Source of the DNA: Ensifer adhaerens
GTDB taxonomy: Bacteria; Pseudomonadota; Alphaproteobacteria; Rhizobiales; Rhizobiaceae
Assembly: GCF_002940685.1 (NCBI RefSeq)
Contig: NZ_PNFP01000001.1
Location: forward strand, 248,001-312,000
Length of the DNA: 64,000 bases
Direction of reading: 5' to 3'
Positions 61,397 through 64,000 of the stretch are shown piece after piece. The first letter of the stretch is position 1; every line of letters begins with the position of its first letter. The translations under genes and the position numbers were made by a program. The notes below the pieces were generated by a model. The model searched no databases. It had not been told where the DNA came from and was given only the letters and a program-made list of their open reading frames with translations.

Positions 61397-62941
61397 ATGC
61401 AGATGAATTTGGTGACGGCGGGCGCACTTCAGAAAGAAGGAGACGCATTTCAAGCCGGAAGCAATCTATCTCAGGCGGCGGGGGAAAAAATCGACATGAG
61501 GCACGACGCACTGTTCGAGCGGGTAAGTGCGCGTCTCAAAGCTCAAGTCGGTCCGGATGTCTTTGCAAGCTGGTTCGGGCGTCTGAAGCTCCACTCTGTA
61601 TCCAAGAGCGTCGTGCGCCTTTCGGTGCCGACCACGTTCCTGAAGTCCTGGATCAACAACCGTTATCTCGACCTCATCACCTCGATCTTCCAGCAGGAAG
61701 ACGGCGAGATCATGAAGATCGAGATCCTGGTGCGCACGGCAACCCGTGGCGCTCGTCCGACCACCCAGGAAGAAGCGCTGCCGCAGGCGGCAGAAGCAGC
61801 TCCGGCTCAGCCAGCGCGCCGTCCGGCCGCAGCCCAGCCGGTGGCAACCGTTGCCGCGGCGACCGTCGCAAGCATGCAGAGGCCGACCCAGGCGCCGCTC
61901 TTCGGCTCGCCGCTCGACCAGCGCTACAATTTCGAGAACTTCGTCGAGGGTTCCTCGAACCGTGTGGCGCTTGCCGCCGCCCGGACGATCGCGGAAGCCG
62001 GCGCTGGCGCCGTGCGGTTCAACCCGCTGTTCATCCATTCGAGCGTTGGCCTCGGCAAGACCCATCTCCTGCAGGCGATCGCCATCCAGGCGCTGCAGAG
62101 CGCGCGTGCGCCGCGTGTCGTCTATCTGACGGCCGAATACTTCATGTGGCGTTTTGCCACCGCGATCCGCGACAACGATGCGCTGTCGCTGAAGGAGTCG
62201 CTGCGCAACATCGACCTTCTGATCATCGACGACATGCAGTTCCTACAGGGCAAGTCGATCCAGCACGAGTTCTGCCACCTGCTGAACATGCTGCTCGATT
62301 CCGCCAAGCAGGTCGTCGTTGCAGCCGACCGCGCACCGTGGGAACTGGAATCGCTCGACAGCCGCGTCCGTTCGCGTCTCCAGGGCGGCGTCGCCATCGA
62401 GATGGACGGCCCGGACTACGACATGCGCCTCGAAATGCTGAAGCGCCGTCTGGACACGGCCCGTCAGGATGACGGTTCGCTCGACATTCCCGGCGAAATC
62501 CTCAGCCATGTGGCACGCAACGTCACCGCCAGCGGCCGCGAACTGGAAGGCGCCTTCAACCAGCTCCTGTTCCGCCGCTCCTTCGAGCCGCAGCTCTCGA
62601 TCGAGCGCGTTGATGAACTGCTCGGTCACCTCGTCAATGCCGGTGAACCGCGCCGCGTTCGCATCGAGGACATCCAGCGCGTCGTCGCCAAGCATTACAA
62701 CGTCTCGCGCCAGGAGCTCGTCTCCAACCGCCGCACCCGTGTCATCGTCAAGCCGCGCCAGATCGCCATGTATCTGTCGAAGACGCTGACGCCGCGCTCC
62801 TTCCCGGAGATCGGCCGTCGCTTCGGCGGGCGCGACCACACGACCGTGCTGCACGCCGTGCGCAAGATCGAGGAGCTGATCTCGGGCGATACCAAGCTCA
62901 GCCATGAGATCGAGCTGCTGAAGCGCCTGATCAACGAATAG
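61397..62941 (+). CDS. dnaA: Chromosomal replication initiator DnaA
   Basis: DnaA binds and opens the replication origin. Domain I (residues ~34-120, [20 protein letters not shown] and onward), an Ala/Pro-rich linker (domain II), the AAA+ domain III (Walker [12 protein letters not shown], Walker [11 protein letters not shown]), and domain IV with the DNA-binding signature [16 protein letters not shown] at the end are all visible. I use the ATG at 61397, which has GGAAGG 7 bp upstream; an ATG at 61496 (MRHDALFER) is the start used for many rhizobial DnaA and would give 481 residues. Upstream is a dense GANTC cluster. Confidence 0.95.
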   Translation: MQMNLVTAGALQKEGDAFQAGSNLSQAAGEKIDMRHDALFERVSARLKAQVGPDVFASWFGRLKLHSVSKSVVRLSVPTTFLKSWINNRYLDLITSIFQQEDGEIMKIEILVRTATRGARPTTQEEALPQAAEAAPAQPARRPAAAQPVATVAAATVASMQRPTQAPLFGSPLDQRYNFENFVEGSSNRVALAAARTIAEAGAGAVRFNPLFIHSSVGLGKTHLLQAIAIQALQSARAPRVVYLTAEYFMWRFATAIRDNDALSLKESLRNIDLLIIDDMQFLQGKSIQHEFCHLLNMLLDSAKQVVVAADRAPWELESLDSRVRSRLQGGVAIEMDGPDYDMRLEMLKRRLDTARQDDGSLDIPGEILSHVARNVTASGRELEGAFNQLLFRRSFEPQLSIERVDELLGHLVNAGEPRRVRIEDIQRVVAKHYNVSRQELVSNRRTRVIVKPRQIAMYLSKTLTPRSFPEIGRRFGGRDHTTVLHAVRKIEELISGDTKLSHEIELLKRLINE

Positions 62942-62957
62942 TCGATCCTGACTGTCT

Positions 62958-62990
62958 TGAGAAAAGGGCCCGGACTCCGGGCCCTTTGTC
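62958..62990. terminator. Bidirectional terminator between dnaA and a LysR gene
   Basis: A perfect 11-bp stem (62963-62973 with 62977-62987) with a 3-base loop; AAAA on the left and TTTG on the right. It separates two converging genes. Confidence 0.85.
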
Positions 62991-62992
62991 GT

Positions 62993-63937
62993 TCAGCGTT
63001 GCGCTTTTGCTGTCAGCTTATGCGGTATCCCGGCGGCCGGATCCTCGGTCGCCTGCTGGGCGCGTGCCTCTGTGATGATCCAGCTGCGGAAGGCGACGAC
63101 CGGCGGTCGGTCGAGTGCCGCCGGCGGATAGACGAGATGATAGGCGAGCCCGGTCATGACGCCCTCCGGAAAGGGGGCCTCCAGCATGCCGTCTGCGAGC
63201 TCCCGCGCCACCAGGGACAGGCGCACTAGCGCCACGCCGTCGCCGGCCTTGGCCGCATCGATCGCTCCGTTGCTGTTGACGAAGACCGGCCCGCGTCCCG
63301 GATCCACGCCCTCGACCCCGGCTGCGTCCAGCCATAACCGCCAATCCTGGCGGTGCACGTCATGCAGCAGCGCGTGGCCCGCGAGATCCTCTGGCCTGTC
63401 GAGAGGCTTCTTGGCCCTGAGCGCCGGATGGATGACCGGAACCGGGTCGTCGTCGATCAGGCGTTCGCTCATAAGGCCGTCATAGCGGCCGAGCCCATGG
63501 CGGATGGCGACATCGACCCCGTCGCTGTCGAAGTCCGTCAGCCGGTTGGTGGTGCTGATGCGCACGTCGATGCCCGGCACCTGCAACTCGAAGGCGCCAA
63601 TGCGTGGCACAAGCCATTGGGCCGCAAAAGTGGGCGTGCAGCTGACTGTCAGCACCGGCGCACGCTTGCGCGCCGTCAGCTCCTCGGTCGCCTCGCGCAT
63701 CATGCGGAAAGCGCGTCTGAGCGTTGCAAAATAGGTGCTGCCATCCTCGGTCAGCACCAGCTGTCTCGGTCGACGCTCAAAGAGCGTCACCCCGAGCGTC
63801 TGTTCCAGTTCGCGCACCTGCAGGCTGACCGCGCCTGGGGTGACATTGAGCTCGTGCGCGGCCTTCGTCACGCTCGAATGGCGCGCCGTCGCCTCGAAGG
63901 CGCGCAGCGAGGCGAGGGAGGGAAGGGATGTGGCCAT
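62993..63937 (-). CDS. LysR family transcriptional regulator (GcvA-like)
   Basis: A 314-residue LTTR whose N-terminus ([40 protein letters not shown], in parts [21 protein letters not shown] and [13 protein letters not shown]) and effector domain opening [19 protein letters not shown] match the GcvA/AmpR branch. DLPVD-type residues [15 protein letters not shown] follow. It converges with dnaA and has its own start at 63937; its target, presumably a gene beyond the right edge of the window, cannot be seen. Confidence 0.9.
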   Translation of the reverse strand: MATSLPSLASLRAFEATARHSSVTKAAHELNVTPGAVSLQVRELEQTLGVTLFERRPRQLVLTEDGSTYFATLRRAFRMMREATEELTARKRAPVLTVSCTPTFAAQWLVPRIGAFELQVPGIDVRISTTNRLTDFDSDGVDVAIRHGLGRYDGLMSERLIDDDPVPVIHPALRAKKPLDRPEDLAGHALLHDVHRQDWRLWLDAAGVEGVDPGRGPVFVNSNGAIDAAKAGDGVALVRLSLVARELADGMLEAPFPEGVMTGLAYHLVYPPAALDRPPVVAFRSWIITEARAQQATEDPAAGIPHKLTAKAQR

Positions 63938-64000
63938 GGTTTAGTCAAACTCAATCATGTGTCGAGAAATGATCGTTTGCTGGACGTCTAATATCCTGAG

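Noticed and set aside
1-64000. CRISPR array, prophage, insertion sequence, tRNA or rRNA
   Set aside because: No direct-repeat spacer pattern, transposase, integrase, phage structural gene or cloverleaf was found on either strand.

Overview
This is one continuous piece of an alphaproteobacterial chromosome, GC-rich in its coding parts. It most likely comes from the Sinorhizobium/Ensifer group. The gene content and neighbourhood fit: dnaA-rpsT-enoyl-CoA hydratase-mutM-ubiE-ubiB, an iolR-iolC-iolD-iolE-iolB block with an iolC-DUF2090 fusion, a PmtA-type phospholipid methyltransferase, a complete ugp transporter, and three RIME-like intergenic palindromic mosaics. I see no prophage, plasmid, IS element, CRISPR array, rRNA or tRNA. 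Almost the whole window is ordinary chromosomal backbone.

Layout. 1-8.5 kb: a 3'-truncated imelysin-like iron-regulated gene with an Irr-type box, an RNA methyltransferase, an RlpA-like protein, an operon of glutathione transferase, queG and an oxidoreductase, uppP, a 53-residue exported protein and an NDUFA9-like protein. 8.6-13.9 kb: a DUF1330 protein, pyrF, a degenerate histidine phosphatase, pmtA, dnaN, rsmI and yraN. 14-22.2 kb: ugpBAEC with a fifth, coupled gene of the endonuclease/exonuclease/phosphatase superfamily, then gshB and a comM-like gene. 22.2-32.9 kb: cysK, two LysE-family exporters, an Lrp regulator divergent from an EamA exporter, dut, prfC, a free-standing B3/4 domain, a second EamA exporter, an AraC regulator, a zinc-protease-like protein and a GFA protein. 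33-41.6 kb: myo-inositol catabolism (iolB, iolE, iolD, iolC, iolR and a Gfo/Idh/MocA dehydrogenase). 41.7-55.5 kb: a class II amidotransferase, coaBC, a membrane diguanylate cyclase, an ABC-F ATPase, a CDF transporter, DUF4239, an MFS transporter, a nucleoside deaminase, an ankyrin protein, a LysR regulator, an SDR-like protein, a small Gly/Tyr-rich exported protein and an AaaT-like acetyltransferase. 55.7-63.9 kb: ubiB, ubiE, mutM, an enoyl-CoA hydratase, rpsT, dnaA and a LysR regulator.

The genes form small functional groups. The iol genes carry inositol to 5-dehydro-2-deoxy-phosphogluconate and beyond, and appear repressed by IolR through two matching operator-promoters. The ugp operon imports glycerol-3-phosphate or its diesters, and its extra hydrolase may take the place of UgpQ. 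Housekeeping replication genes (dnaN, dnaA) sit at the two sides of the window.

The most unusual signals are regulatory or repetitive, not new enzyme clusters. They are a two-hairpin leader that hides the ribosome-binding site of the AaaT-like gene, with a possible leaderless upstream peptide; a dense cluster of GANTC (CcrM) sites before dnaA; a 46-bp hairpin repeat present once alone and three times in tandem; an inverted pair of RIME-like elements around iolE; and palindromic operators at the Lrp/EamA and LysR genes. Everything here was read by eye, so family assignments rest on motif recognition and not on a search.
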